The translations under genes were made by a program, and so were the position numbers. Below are positions 1 to 8,009 of a stretch of DNA of 64,000 bases, one piece after another (positions within the stretch are counted from its first letter, which is position 1; each line of letters begins with the position of its first letter). Origin of the DNA: Rhodopseudomonas palustris (GTDB lineage Bacteria > Pseudomonadota > Alphaproteobacteria > Rhizobiales > Xanthobacteraceae); NCBI RefSeq assembly GCF_013415845.1, contig NZ_CP058907.1, positions 2,046,001 to 2,110,000 on the forward strand, written 5' to 3'. Under the pieces are notes generated by a model. It did not search any database, was not told the DNA's origin, and saw only the letters and a program-made list of their open reading frames with translations.

Positions 1-24
1 AATCGACGCCGAGACGGAGCAGAC

Positions 25-435
25 ATGACCCCTGCCAGCGTTGCGCTGCGCGCGGCGATCCACCACGCGCTCACCAGCGACACCGCGTTGCTCGCCGCGC
101 TCGGCGGGCCGCGGATCTATGACGAGCCGCCACGCGAGCCGGCGTTTCCGTTCGTCACGCTCGGCGAAGCGCGGATCAGCGATGTCTCCGCCGACGATGC
201 GCCGACCCAGGAGCATCAGCTGACACTGCACGCTTGGTCGCGGCAGGGCGGCCACAAGGAGGCGCACCTCATCACCGGCGCGCTGCTGCAGGCGCTGGAT
301 GATGCGCCGCTCGCCCCGTCCGGCCATCGCCTGGTCAATCTGCGGTTCGCGCTCGCCGACATCCGCCGCGAGCCCGACGGCCGCACCTATCACGCCTTGG
401 TGCGATTTCGCGCCGTCACCGAACCCATTAGTTAG
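25..435 (+). CDS. GTA tail terminator-type protein (DUF3168, GTA g8-like)
   Basis: A 136-residue protein of the DUF3168 family, matching gene 8 of the Rhodobacter capsulatus GTA cluster. In that particle g8 is the tail terminator, the ring that closes the tail tube at the head-tail junction. The N-terminus (residues 1-35, VALRAAIHHAL then GPRIYDEPP) and the following FPFVTLGEA segment are typical of the family. It lies 12 bases before the tail tube gene in the same direction, in the conserved g8-g9-g10 order, so it is one operon with what follows. The head genes expected upstream lie outside the window. Function rests on family and position. Confidence 0.88.
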   Translation: MTPASVALRAAIHHALTSDTALLAALGGPRIYDEPPREPAFPFVTLGEARISDVSADDAPTQEHQLTLHAWSRQGGHKEAHLITGALLQALDDAPLAPSGHRLVNLRFALADIRREPDGRTYHALVRFRAVTEPIS

Positions 436-447
436 CAGGAGCCGCGC

Positions 448-855
448 ATGGGCGCACAAAAGGGCAAGGATCTGCTCATCAAGATCCACGATGGCACGAG
501 CTACGTCACCGTCGCCGGCTTGCGCAGCCGCAAGATCGCGTTCAACGCCGAGCTGGTCGATATCACCCACGCCGAATCCGCCGACCGCTGGCGCGAGCTT
601 TTGGCCGGCGCCGGCGTTCGCCGCGCCTCGATCTCCGGCCGCGGCCTGTTCAAGGATGCGGGCTCCGACGCGCTGGTGCGAAGTGCGTTCTTCAGCGGGC
701 TGATCAGCGACTGCCAGGTGGTGGTGCCGGATTTCGGCAGCATCACCGGGCCGTTCCAGATCGCCAGCCTCGAATTCGCCGGCGAGCACAACGGCGAAGT
801 CACCTTCGACCTGACGCTGGAGAGCGCCGGCGCGCTCGGCTTCGTCGCCATCTAG
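448..855 (+). CDS. GTA major tail tube protein (TP901-1 family, g9-like)
   Basis: A 135-residue phage major tail protein of the TP901-1 type, equivalent to GTA g9. Hexamers of this protein stack to form the tail tube. The start MGAQKGKDLLIKI and the segment VTVAGLRSRKIAFNAELVDI are characteristic of GTA and Siphoviridae tube proteins, and the length is normal. A purine-rich AGGAG lies about 10 bases before the ATG. It sits between the tail terminator and the chaperone gene (9-base gap), as in other alphaproteobacterial GTAs. Nothing unusual was seen. Confidence 0.92.
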   Translation: MGAQKGKDLLIKIHDGTSYVTVAGLRSRKIAFNAELVDITHAESADRWRELLAGAGVRRASISGRGLFKDAGSDALVRSAFFSGLISDCQVVVPDFGSITGPFQIASLEFAGEHNGEVTFDLTLESAGALGFVAI

Positions 856-864
856 GAGGACACC

Positions 865-1182
865 ATGGCCAACAGACATCGCGGCGAAATCGAAGCCGAA
901 CTCGGCGGCCAGACCCGCACGCTGGTGCTGACGCTCGGCGCGCTCGCCGAACTCGAAGCCGCGTTCGCCGCCACTGATCTCGTCGCACTCGCGCAGCGCT
1001 TCGGCAGCGGGCATCTGTCGGCGCGCGATCTGGTCCGGATCATCGCCGCGGGCCTGCGCGGCGCCGGCGAGGCGGTGCGCGACGACGAGGTCGCGGCGAT
1101 GACGGTGAAGGGCGGTGCCGCCGGCTATGCCAGCATCGCGGCCGAGTTGTTAGCAGCGACGTTCGGCGAGGCGGCGGCGTGA
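865..1182 (+). CDS. GTA tail assembly chaperone-like protein (g10-like)
   Basis: A 105-residue protein of the 'gene transfer agent family protein' group, matching GTA g10. The N-terminal half (RHRGEIEAELGGQTRTLVLT) resembles tail-chaperone proteins that describe the epitope of the tube. The C-terminal half is alanine-rich and helical. Its stop overlaps the next start (GTGA at 1179-1182), so translational coupling with the second chaperone is likely. In long-tailed phages this pair loads tail tube subunits around the tape measure. The role is inferred from position and family. Confidence 0.85.
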   Translation: MANRHRGEIEAELGGQTRTLVLTLGALAELEAAFAATDLVALAQRFGSGHLSARDLVRIIAAGLRGAGEAVRDDEVAAMTVKGGAAGYASIAAELLAATFGEAAA

Positions 1183-1382
1183 CGCCGTTTCCGTGGGCGG
1201 AGGCGATGCAGCTCGGCCTCGGTGTGCTGCGGCTGCCGCCCGATCAGTTCTGGCGGATGACGCCGCGCGAACTCGCCGCCGCGATCGCCGGCCTGCGCGG
1301 CGGCGCGACGGCGCCGCTCGACCGCGCCGCGCTCGACGAGCTGATGCGGCGCTATCCGGATCAACGAGGACCGACGCGATGA
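1179..1382 (+). CDS. GTA tail assembly chaperone (rcc01693-like, g10.1)
   Basis: A 67-residue protein beginning at a GTG that overlaps the stop of the upstream gene. It belongs to the small chaperone family between g10 and the tape measure gene of the R. capsulatus GTA (rcc01693 type). The pattern PFPWAEAMQLGLGVLRLPP followed by FWRMTPRELAAAIAG is typical of it. The 3' end overlaps the tape measure gene through ATGA at 1379-1382. Overlaps on both sides support this short frame as real. Confidence 0.85.
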   Translation: MTPFPWAEAMQLGLGVLRLPPDQFWRMTPRELAAAIAGLRGGATAPLDRAALDELMRRYPDQRGPTR

Positions 1383-1972
1383 CCGGCAGCGGCACTGGCG
1401 AAGGCTGCGACTGTGCGTGCGTCGACGACACCACGCAGAAGGTCGACCAGCTCACCACCAAGACCCAGGCGCTGAGCAGCGAAGCCAAGGGCTTCGCGCG
1501 CGCGATGACCTCGGCGTTCGCGCAATCGGTCACCGGCGGCAAGCAGTTCGAGGACGTGCTGAAGTCGCTGGCGCTGAAGGTCTCGGACCTCGCGCTGAAG
1601 GCGGCGCTGAAGCCGCTGACCACGAGCCTCGCCACCGGCTTCGACAGCCTGTTTTCGGGCCTGTTCGGCGGCTCGCTCGTCAAGAACGCCGATGGCGCCA
1701 TCAAGCCGTTCGCGACCGGCGGCGTGATCGGCACGCCGACCTACTTCCCGATGCTCGGCGGCGGCGTCGGCCTCGCCGGTGAAGCGGGCCCCGAGGCGAT
1801 CCTGCCGCTGGCGCGCGGCGCCGACGGCCGGCTCGGCGTCGCCTCCAGCGGCGGCGCCACCACCGTCAACATCCAGATCGCCACGCCCGACGCCGACAGC
1901 TTCCGCCGCTCCGAGACCTATCTGACCGGCCAGATCGCCCGTGCCGTCGCGCGCGGGCAGCGGGGCTTGTAG
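1379..1972 (+). CDS. GTA tail tape measure protein (short, g11-like)
   Basis: A 197-residue tape measure protein of the lambda-type GTA g11 group. I chose the ATG at 1379, inside the ATGA overlap, over an upstream in-frame start because it begins the conserved CDCACVDDTTQKVDQL region. Residues 15-75 look like a helical/coiled-coil segment. The C-terminal part has the conserved FATGGVIGTPTYFPM and GEAGPEAILPLARG motifs. GTA tape measures of this group are short, which matches the short tails of GTA particles. It precedes a 140-base gap holding a palindromic repeat. Confidence 0.88.
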   Translation: MTGSGTGEGCDCACVDDTTQKVDQLTTKTQALSSEAKGFARAMTSAFAQSVTGGKQFEDVLKSLALKVSDLALKAALKPLTTSLATGFDSLFSGLFGGSLVKNADGAIKPFATGGVIGTPTYFPMLGGGVGLAGEAGPEAILPLARGADGRLGVASSGGATTVNIQIATPDADSFRRSETYLTGQIARAVARGQRGL

Positions 1973-1979
1973 CTCGCGC

Positions 1980-2095
1980 GGTCATTGCGGGCGCAGCCAA
2001 GCAATCCAGCTCCGTGCATTGAGCGGGATTGCTTCGTCGCGGAGCCTGTGCCCGGACGGCGCGTCGCGCCGATCCGGGTGCGCCTCGCAATGACG
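1980..2095. repeat. Palindromic intergenic repeat, family B copy 1
   Basis: The segment begins GTCATTGCGGGCGCAGCCAA and ends CGCCTCGCAATGACG, so its ends are inverted copies of one another. GCAATCC and GGATTGCTTCGTCGC lie inside. The same building blocks recur at 14440-14523. It fills the gap between the tape measure and distal tail genes. This looks like a REP/BIME-type element of the Bradyrhizobium group. Exact borders are uncertain. Confidence 0.7.
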
Positions 2096-2111
2096 ATGAA
2101 AGACCGATCGC

Positions 2112-2750
2112 ATGACCCCATTCCACGAAGTCCTGTTCCCGCTCGATGTCGCGCTGAAGAGCGCCGGCGGGCCGGAGCGGCGCACCGAGATCGTCGGCTT
2201 CGGCTCGGGCCGCGAACAGCGCAACGCGCGCTGGGCGGACTCGCGGCGGCGCTACGACGCCGGCTACGGCGTCAAGACGTTCGAGGCGCTGCAGCAGGTT
2301 GTGGCGTTCTTCGAAGAGCGCCGCGGCCCGCTCACCGGCTTCCGCTGGCGCGACCGGATGGACTGCAGTTCGGCCGCGCCCGGCGCGCCGGTGTCGCCGC
2401 TCGACCAGGGCATCGGCATCGGCGACGGCACGCGCGCCAGCTATCAACTCGTCAAGACCTACGGCGCGGGTTTTGCGCCCTATGTGCGCACCATCACTAA
2501 GCCGGTCGCCGGCAGCGTGCGCGTCGCAGTCGGCGGTGCCGAAGCCGCGGCCGCCGCGTTCGCTTGTGATCCCGCCACCGGCGTCGTCACCTTCGCGCCC
2601 GGCCATCTGCCGCCGTCCGGCGCCGCGGTGACCGCCGGCTTTCAGTTCGACGTGCCGGTGCGGTTCGACACCGACTATCTCGAAGTCGATCTCTCGGCGT
2701 TTGCCGCCGGCGCGATCCCGAAGATCCCGCTGGTCGAGATCAGGGTGTGA
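2112..2750 (+). CDS. GTA distal tail protein (DUF2460, g12-like)
   Basis: A 212-residue DUF2460 / TIGR02217-type protein, matching GTA g12. In the R. capsulatus particle it is the distal tail protein joining the tube to the hub. The N-terminal FHEVLFPLDVALKSAGGPER and the following ERRTEIVGFGSGREQRNARW are strongly conserved in the family. The C-terminus ends DLSAFAAGAIPKIPLVEIRV, also typical. It should be followed directly by the hub gene. Here a foreign low-GC gene intervenes. Confidence 0.93.
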   Translation: MTPFHEVLFPLDVALKSAGGPERRTEIVGFGSGREQRNARWADSRRRYDAGYGVKTFEALQQVVAFFEERRGPLTGFRWRDRMDCSSAAPGAPVSPLDQGIGIGDGTRASYQLVKTYGAGFAPYVRTITKPVAGSVRVAVGGAEAAAAAFACDPATGVVTFAPGHLPPSGAAVTAGFQFDVPVRFDTDYLEVDLSAFAAGAIPKIPLVEIRV

Positions 2751-2862
2751 AAAGAGGCACCGCGGGAGGAAAGTGCAGAGGGCAGTCATACAGATGCGAT
2801 ATGCTCTGGTTCGCAACCGAGAGATGAAGTAGTGTTGGAGCGCTCTTTTTTTAAGGCGTCCC

Positions 2863-4689
2863 ATGACCGCTTCTCAGAACCTGCTGCCTGTATATCAAAC
2901 TCTCGATCTTCCGCTGAAATCCATTCTCAATGAGATCCATCAGAGCCGCTGGGTTTTGCCAGCAATTCAACGCGAGTTCGTATGGAGCGATCAGCAGATA
3001 TGTCGTCTCTTTGACTCGATGATGCGGGGTTATCCCTTCGGGACTTTTCTCTTCTGGCAGATCGAAGGTTCAACTGCATCGAAGTTCAAGTTTTACGAGT
3101 TTATGCGACGTTATCATGAGCGTGACGCAAAGACCTGTCGCGAGTTGCCAGCGCTTGGCGATCGGCAAGTGATAGCTGTACTTGATGGGCAGCAACGGCT
3201 CACAGCTTTAAACATCGGCTTGGCCGGCTCCCGTGCGATGAAACTTCCAAACAAGCGAAGGTCTAACAATCAAGCCTATCCCGAGACCTTCCTTCACCTG
3301 GATCTTCTTGGTGAAGGAGCTGAACAAGAAGATGGTATGGTCTATGATTTTCGCTTTCTCACGCTCGAAAAAGCTGCAGAGCAGAGCAGGCCGGCCGAGA
3401 ACCATATTTGGTTTCGTGTGGGAGATTCGCTGCAGCTCAAGGAAGGAATTGGTATTTTCGAGCGGGTTCAACAGCACGAATTAAATCGCGATCAGCAAAC
3501 AGTTGCGTTTGAACGCCTCGATCTTCTCCATCGCTTGGTGCACAAGACGCCTCTGATCTCTTGTTACACTGAGCGCGTTCAGGATCTTGGCCGTGTACTC
3601 GACATCTTTATACGGATGAACTCCGGTGGAACGGTCCTTTCTTATTCGGATCTTTTGTTCTCAATTGCGGTGGCAAATTGGACGGAGCTTGATGCAAGGC
3701 GCGAAGTCAATGAGATCGTCGATGCTTTAAACGGCGTAGGCGGCGGATTCTCATTCTCAAAGGATTTCGTTCTGAAGGCCGGCCTCATGCTGGCCGAAAT
3801 AAAGTCTGTTGGTTTTAAGGTCGAGAATTTTGATCGGACCAATATGGCTACTCTTGAGAGAGCGTGGCCCGCAATCAGGCAGGCGCTCGATCTTACCGTC
3901 CGACTCGTGTCTAATTTTGGATTCACCGGGCAGACGCTTAGAGCCGACAGCGCACTACTGCCGATTGCGTATTATCTATTTAAACGAAAGGCACAGCAGG
4001 ATTTTCTTACACACTCCCGACACTCGGATGATCGGCGTAATATTCTGCGCTGGTTGGCTCGCTCATATCTTAAGGCGTCGGGCATTTGGGGGTCGGGTCT
4101 CGATACTCTCCTAACCTCGCTCCGCGAGGTTGTTGCAACGCAGGGTACAAACGCATTCCCTGCAACCCAGATCGAAGAGGAGATGGCGAGGCGAGGTAAG
4201 ACCTTGAGCTTTACCCCTGACGAACTTGATGATCTCGTCGAATTGCCTTATGGCGATTCGCGAACGTTTGCCTTGTTAACGTTGATCTTCGAGACAGTGG
4301 ATACCAGCAAGTCGTTACACATGGATCATATTGTTCCTATTTCGAAGTTTAAACGGCGCCTTTTGCTTGCTGAGGGCGTGCAAGAAGCCGCAATAGAAGA
4401 GTGGTCTGAGCAAGCTAACACTTTGCCAAATCTTCAGTTGATTGAAGGAGCTATCAATCAAGAGAAATTGGCGATGATGCCTGCGGACTGGCTGCGCATG
4501 CGCGAGCCGGATGACCTGCGTCGCGAGAAATATATCTATCTCCACATGTTAGAAGGACTCCCAGAGAAGCTCGGAGATTTTGAGGTTTTCTACCAGAGGC
4601 GGCGTAGATCTCTTCAATCTCAGATTGCTTTATTGTTGGGCGGAAGTGGCGCCGAATCTGCAAGTGCACCGAAGTCATCGGCGGCTTGA
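2863..4689 (+). CDS. DUF262 + HNH (DUF1524-like) protein, GmrSD/SspE-type putative defence nuclease inserted in the GTA cluster
   Basis: A 608-residue protein. The N-terminal domain is DUF262 (ParB-like nucleotide-binding fold): LPAIQREFVW at residues 32-41 and VLDGQQRLTAL at about 106-116 are its two signature motifs. Near the C-terminus MDHIVPISKF (487-496) followed by NTLPNLQLI and INQEK is an HNH motif of the DUF1524 kind. This architecture is that of single-chain GmrSD type IV restriction enzymes and of SspE, which cleave modified or foreign DNA. No sspBCD, dnd or other partner gene is adjacent. Base composition differs sharply: three sampled 60-base lines held 28, 25 and 34 G+C, against 45 in a GTA line. 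It splits g12 from g13, which points to horizontal acquisition. Activity and target are not known. Confidence 0.85.
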   Translation: MTASQNLLPVYQTLDLPLKSILNEIHQSRWVLPAIQREFVWSDQQICRLFDSMMRGYPFGTFLFWQIEGSTASKFKFYEFMRRYHERDAKTCRELPALGDRQVIAVLDGQQRLTALNIGLAGSRAMKLPNKRRSNNQAYPETFLHLDLLGEGAEQEDGMVYDFRFLTLEKAAEQSRPAENHIWFRVGDSLQLKEGIGIFERVQQHELNRDQQTVAFERLDLLHRLVHKTPLISCYTERVQDLGRVLDIFIRMNSGGTVLSYSDLLFSIAVANWTELDARREVNEIVDALNGVGGGFSFSKDFVLKAGLMLAEIKSVGFKVENFDRTNMATLERAWPAIRQALDLTVRLVSNFGFTGQTLRADSALLPIAYYLFKRKAQQDFLTHSRHSDDRRNILRWLARSYLKASGIWGSGLDTLLTSLREVVATQGTNAFPATQIEEEMARRGKTLSFTPDELDDLVELPYGDSRTFALLTLIFETVDTSKSLHMDHIVPISKFKRRLLLAEGVQEAAIEEWSEQANTLPNLQLIEGAINQEKLAMMPADWLRMREPDDLRREKYIYLHMLEGLPEKLGDFEVFYQRRRRSLQSQIALLLGGSGAESASAPKSSAA

Positions 4690-4981
4690 CGTCGAATTTG
4701 GGATTTTCATCCAAAGAATAGCACTTCTGCTCCTCATTGCCGTGGTTGTCCCGCCAGCTTCATCGCCGTCAAGGAAGCTTGGCGATACGTCATACTGGCA
4801 TGCGGAAGGATGACGCTTCGCGGCACCTGCGCTAATGGGGACTGAGTGCCGGCGAGGCAATCGGTACAACTCACGAGCAGGTCTGGACGACAAGCGCGTG
4901 AGGTCATGAACGTCCGGTCGGCCCCCGTCAGATCGGGCCGAGACCCACTTGTGGATCGCCAGAGTCGCACGGAGGTCCCCC
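4690..4981. other. Intergenic region after the DUF262 gene
   Basis: About 290 bases with no convincing gene. The first part keeps the lower GC of the DUF262 gene and the rest returns to host-like composition, so the insertion boundary probably lies around 4740-4860. A 16-base string at 4876-4891 (AGCAGGTCTGGACGAC) recurs at 6893-6908, beside the second block of non-GTA genes. A good ribosome binding site (GGAGGT) at the right end serves the hub gene. Confidence 0.5.
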
Positions 4982-5893
4982 ATGCTCACCATTCCCACCG
5001 CGTTGCAGGCCAGGCTCGATGCCGGCGTGACCACGCTGGCGCAGTGCTGGATCGTGCGACGGCGCGACGGCACGGTGCTCGGCTTCACCGATCACGACCG
5101 CGACCTTGTGATCGAGGGCGTGAGCTGCCGCGCCGGCACCGGGTTCTCGGCGTCGGAGGCGTCGCAGCGGTTCGATCTGTCGGTCGATGGCGCGGAGATT
5201 TCCGGTGCGCTCGATGACGATCTGCTGCGCGAGGCGGATCTCGCCGCCGGGCGCTTCGACGCGGCGGCGATCGAGAGCTGGCTGGTGGATTGGAGTGCGC
5301 CCGAGCTGCGGGGACTGACCGCGCGCGGCACGCTCGGCGAGGTGCGGCGCGAGGGCTCGGCGTTCACCGCGGAACTGCGTGGACTCGCCGACCTGTTGTC
5401 GCAGGAGACCGGCCGGCTCTACACCGCGAGCTGCAGCGCTGATCTCGGCGATGCGCGCTGCCGTGTCGATCTCGGCAGTCCGGCGCGGCGCGGCGAGGGG
5501 CGTGTCGTCGCGGCGCCGGGCACGTCGACCATCACGGTCTCCGGGCTCGACGGCTTTGCGCCCGGCCTGTTCACCGCCGGCCGGCTGAGCTGGCGCAGCG
5601 GCGCCAATGCCGGCGCGGCGGTCGAGATCAAGCAGCACCGCATCGTCGGCGGCGAGGTGCGGCTGTCGCTGTGGCAGGTGACGGCGGAGCCGATCGCGGC
5701 CGGCGACAGCTTCGTCGTCACTGCCGGCTGCGACAAGCTGTTTGCGACCTGCCGCGACCGCTTCGGCAACAGCGACAATTTCCGCGGCTTCCCGCAGATC
5801 CCCGGCAACGATTTCGTCGTCAGCTATCCGGTGCCCGGCGCGCCCGGCAACACCGGCGAGCCGATCGGTCCGGTGCTGCGCGGCGACGTCTAA
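4982..5893 (+). CDS. GTA hub protein (DUF2163, g13-like)
   Basis: A 303-residue DUF2163 / TIGR02218 protein, equivalent to GTA g13, the baseplate hub component. The ATG at 4982 is chosen because GGAGGT lies about 7 bases upstream and the protein then begins with the family start MLTIPTALQARLDAG. Conserved features include CWIVRRRDGTVLGFTDHDRD, the middle LRGLADLLSQETGRLYTASC, and the C-terminal cysteine cluster GCDKLFATCRDRFGN. It is followed by the peptidase gene at a 39-base gap. Confidence 0.92.
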   Translation: MLTIPTALQARLDAGVTTLAQCWIVRRRDGTVLGFTDHDRDLVIEGVSCRAGTGFSASEASQRFDLSVDGAEISGALDDDLLREADLAAGRFDAAAIESWLVDWSAPELRGLTARGTLGEVRREGSAFTAELRGLADLLSQETGRLYTASCSADLGDARCRVDLGSPARRGEGRVVAAPGTSTITVSGLDGFAPGLFTAGRLSWRSGANAGAAVEIKQHRIVGGEVRLSLWQVTAEPIAAGDSFVVTAGCDKLFATCRDRFGNSDNFRGFPQIPGNDFVVSYPVPGAPGNTGEPIGPVLRGDV

Positions 5894-5932
5894 CGGTCCG
5901 CATATCAACTCATTCGTTCGAGCGAGGGCGCC

Positions 5933-6385
5933 ATGAATCAGCCCATCGACCGCGACGCGCTGGTCGCCGAGGCGCGGAGCTGGATCGGCACAAGCTATCG
6001 GCATCAGGCGTCGGTGAAGGGCGTCGGCTGCGATTGCCTCGGCCTGGTTCGCGGGGTGTGGCGCGCCTGCCTCGGCGAGGAGCCGGAAGCGCCGCCGCCT
6101 TACGCGCCGGATTGGGCCGAGGCCGGCGGCGACGAGACGCTGGCGGCGGCAGCGCTGCGCCATCTGGTGCCGGTGCCGTGCGATGCGTTCGACAAAGCCG
6201 ACGTGCTGCTGTTCCGCTGGCGTGACGGCTGCGTCGCCAAGCACGCCGCGATCGCCAGTTCGGCGACGACGATGATCCACGCGCATGACGGTGCGGCAGT
6301 GTGCGAGGTCGCGATCACGCCGTGGTGGCGGCGTCGGCTCGCCTATGCGTTCACGTTTCCCGGCGTTGCAGATCCGCTGCGTTGA
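5933..6385 (+). CDS. GTA NlpC/P60-family cell wall peptidase (g14-like)
   Basis: A 150-residue NlpC/P60 peptidase matching GTA g14, which trims peptidoglycan during DNA delivery. GVGCDCLGLVRG (about residues 29-40) carries the catalytic cysteine. The histidine is probably in AKHAAIASS (about residues 102-110). It follows the hub gene as usual. In R. capsulatus the next gene is the megatron (g15). Here about 2.8 kb of unrelated genes intervene before it. Confidence 0.9.
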   Translation: MNQPIDRDALVAEARSWIGTSYRHQASVKGVGCDCLGLVRGVWRACLGEEPEAPPPYAPDWAEAGGDETLAAAALRHLVPVPCDAFDKADVLLFRWRDGCVAKHAAIASSATTMIHAHDGAAVCEVAITPWWRRRLAYAFTFPGVADPLR

Positions 6386-6449
6386 CGACGCCGGAGCTGT
6401 CTGGTCAGGTCCGGCGGAGTTCGAACGGATCGACTTGGAGGCCTGCGGG

Positions 6450-6875
6450 ATGGACAACGTCAGCAACGTGCGGACCGGCGGGTGCCACTGCGGCGCAGTG
6501 CGCTTCGAGGTGAAGCTGAGCGACGGCTTCGACTCGATCCGGCGCTGCACCTGTTCGTATTGCCGGATGCGCGGCGCGGTGGTCGCGATGGCCGAGATGG
6601 GCGGGATCAAGATCCTGCAGGGCGAAGAGGTGCTGACGACCTATCGCTTCCACACCCGCGCGGCGCAGCACTTCTTCTGCTCACGCTGCGGCATCTACAC
6701 CCACCATCAGCGGCGATCCAATCAGAACCTCTACGCCGTGAACGTCGCCTGCCTCGACGGCGTCAGCCCGTTCGATTTCACCGAGGTGCCGGTGATGGAC
6801 GGCATCAATCACACCAACGACACCGGCCAGCCGACGCGCCGCGCCGGCACGCTGCGCTTCATCGCGTCGGAGTGA
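6450..6875 (+). CDS. GFA-family (glutathione-dependent formaldehyde-activating-like) zinc protein
   Basis: A 141-residue GFA-fold protein. The start at 6450 (MDNVSNVRTG) places the conserved GGCHCGAVRFEV at residues 10-21. The other zinc ligands are in CTCSYCRMRG (about 32-41) and FFCSRCGIYTHH (about 74-85). Named after S-hydroxymethylglutathione synthase, most members have unknown substrates, so formaldehyde activity should not be assumed. It is not a GTA gene and opens the second non-GTA block in the tail cluster. Composition is host-like. Confidence 0.85.
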   Translation: MDNVSNVRTGGCHCGAVRFEVKLSDGFDSIRRCTCSYCRMRGAVVAMAEMGGIKILQGEEVLTTYRFHTRAAQHFFCSRCGIYTHHQRRSNQNLYAVNVACLDGVSPFDFTEVPVMDGINHTNDTGQPTRRAGTLRFIASE

Positions 6876-6913
6876 CGGCGCGCGCTTAGCTCAGCAGGTC
6901 TGGACGACGAAGC

Positions 6914-7381
6914 TCAGGCCGACGCCTTGGCGCGGGCGGCCTTGGTCTCGACGATCATCCGCTTGATGGCGTCGACGGTTTCGGGCGGCAGGTGTTTGGC
7001 CGCGCCGAGGGCGACGTACAGCGCGTTGAGCGTGTTGCGGCGAGCTTCGGGCGGGATCACCATCTTGGCGCGCGGGCCTTCGGCGAGGCCGTACAGCGCC
7101 TGCGCGGCGAGATCGAGATCGTAGCCCCATGCCCAGCACCACAGCCGCACCGCGGTCGACCAGCCGCGCTCGTAAGCGCGCAGCGACGTGCCGGCTTCGA
7201 ACAGCGCCTTGACCGCGGCGTCGCGGGTCTCCTCGGGGGCGGCGGCGTCGACGCCGGAGTAGCGCTCGGCGACGTCGAGCACTTCGATCCGCTTGGCCTG
7301 CAGCGCCACCACCGGCTTGCCGATGAAATACACCGCGCCATAGGCGAGGATCGCCACGACCACGCTCGCTAGAAATTCCAT
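6914..7381 (-). CDS. Membrane-anchored protein of unknown function
   Basis: A 155-residue protein on the minus strand, against the direction of the GTA genes. I prefer the ATG at 7381, which gives MEFLASVVVAILAYGAVYFIG, one N-terminal membrane segment (about residues 3-22). After it come a helical soluble part, a tryptophan-rich stretch (STAVRLWCWAWGYDLDL) and a lysine/alanine-rich tail. I recognise no domain. Its start region faces the MarR gene divergently, about 150 bases away, so it might share that control region. Confidence 0.6.
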   Translation of the reverse strand: MEFLASVVVAILAYGAVYFIGKPVVALQAKRIEVLDVAERYSGVDAAAPEETRDAAVKALFEAGTSLRAYERGWSTAVRLWCWAWGYDLDLAAQALYGLAEGPRAKMVIPPEARRNTLNALYVALGAAKHLPPETVDAIKRMIVETKAARAKASA

Positions 7382-7500
7382 CGTCTGATCCTGCCGGCCG
7401 GTTCGCTCAAGCCGGGTACGATGCAAATACCGTGCACGCCGTCAACGCCGCCGGCATTGAACTTCCGTCGCGTCCGGTCGGGGAGGGGTGTTCGGCATAT

Positions 7501-7535
7501 TGACAGTAAGCTGTCAAAATGACAGTGTGCTGTCA
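7501..7535. promoter_or_regulatory. Two tandem perfect palindromes, probable MarR operators
   Basis: TGACAGTAAGCTGTCA (7501-7516) and TGACAGTGTGCTGTCA (7520-7535) are two perfect inverted repeats TGACAG-N4-CTGTCA. Their centres are 19 bases apart, about two helical turns. The second ends on the A of the MarR start codon. A consensus -35 (TTGACA, 7500-7505) overlaps the first. There is no clear Shine-Dalgarno, so the message may be leaderless. Autorepression by the adjacent MarR protein is the obvious reading. It is inferred. Confidence 0.85.
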
Positions 7536-8008
7536 TGATACAAGCCAATGACGCCCCGTTCGACCATCCCGCCAACGCCCTCGTGCTGGAGGTTTTCCGG
7601 CTCAACGGCGCGCTGATCAGGTTCGGCGATGCGTTGGTGAAGCCGCTCGGGCTGACCAGCGCGCGCTGGCAGGTGCTCGGTTCGGTTGCCCACGGCCGCG
7701 GCACGTTTTCGGTGGCGCGGCTGGCCGACAACATGGGCCTGGCCCGGCAATCGGTGCAGCGGATCGTCGATGAGCTGGCCGAAGCGGGGCTGGTCGGCTT
7801 TGCGCCGAACCCGGCGCACAAGCGCGCCAAGCTGGTGCTGCTGACGCCGCGCGGCGAGCGCGTGTTCAAGCAGGCGAGCGAAGTGTGGGCGCCGGTTGCC
7901 GACGCGATGATCGCCGGCGCCGATCCGCGCCAGCTGCGCAAGACCCGCGATGCGCTGATCGCGCTGCGCGAACGGCTCGACGAGCAATTCAGTGACAGGA
8001 CTTCGTAA
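7535..8008 (+). CDS. MarR-family transcriptional regulator
   Basis: A 157-residue MarR protein. The winged helix spans about residues 45-115: TSARWQVLGSVAHG, then the recognition region VARLADNMGLARQSVQRIVDEL, then the wing NPAHKRAKLVLLTPRG. The start sits directly on the second of two perfect palindromes, so autoregulation is likely. It heads an operon with an unknown 4-TM protein (1-base gap to the ATG) and a cytochrome b561. The inducer is unknown. By analogy it may be an oxidant, a phenolic compound or a membrane redox signal. Confidence 0.9.
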   Translation: MIQANDAPFDHPANALVLEVFRLNGALIRFGDALVKPLGLTSARWQVLGSVAHGRGTFSVARLADNMGLARQSVQRIVDELAEAGLVGFAPNPAHKRAKLVLLTPRGERVFKQASEVWAPVADAMIAGADPRQLRKTRDALIALRERLDEQFSDRTS

Positions 8009-8009
8009 A

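Noticed and set aside
4928..6610. A 560-residue minus-strand frame across the GTA hub and peptidase genes
   Set aside because: Antisense shadow of DUF2163 and NlpC/P60 genes. The protein is Arg/Ala/Gly/His-rich with no domain.
6886..6905. TTAGCTCAGCAGG, resembling a tRNA internal box
   Set aside because: No cloverleaf can be drawn and the flanks code for the GFA and minus-strand genes.
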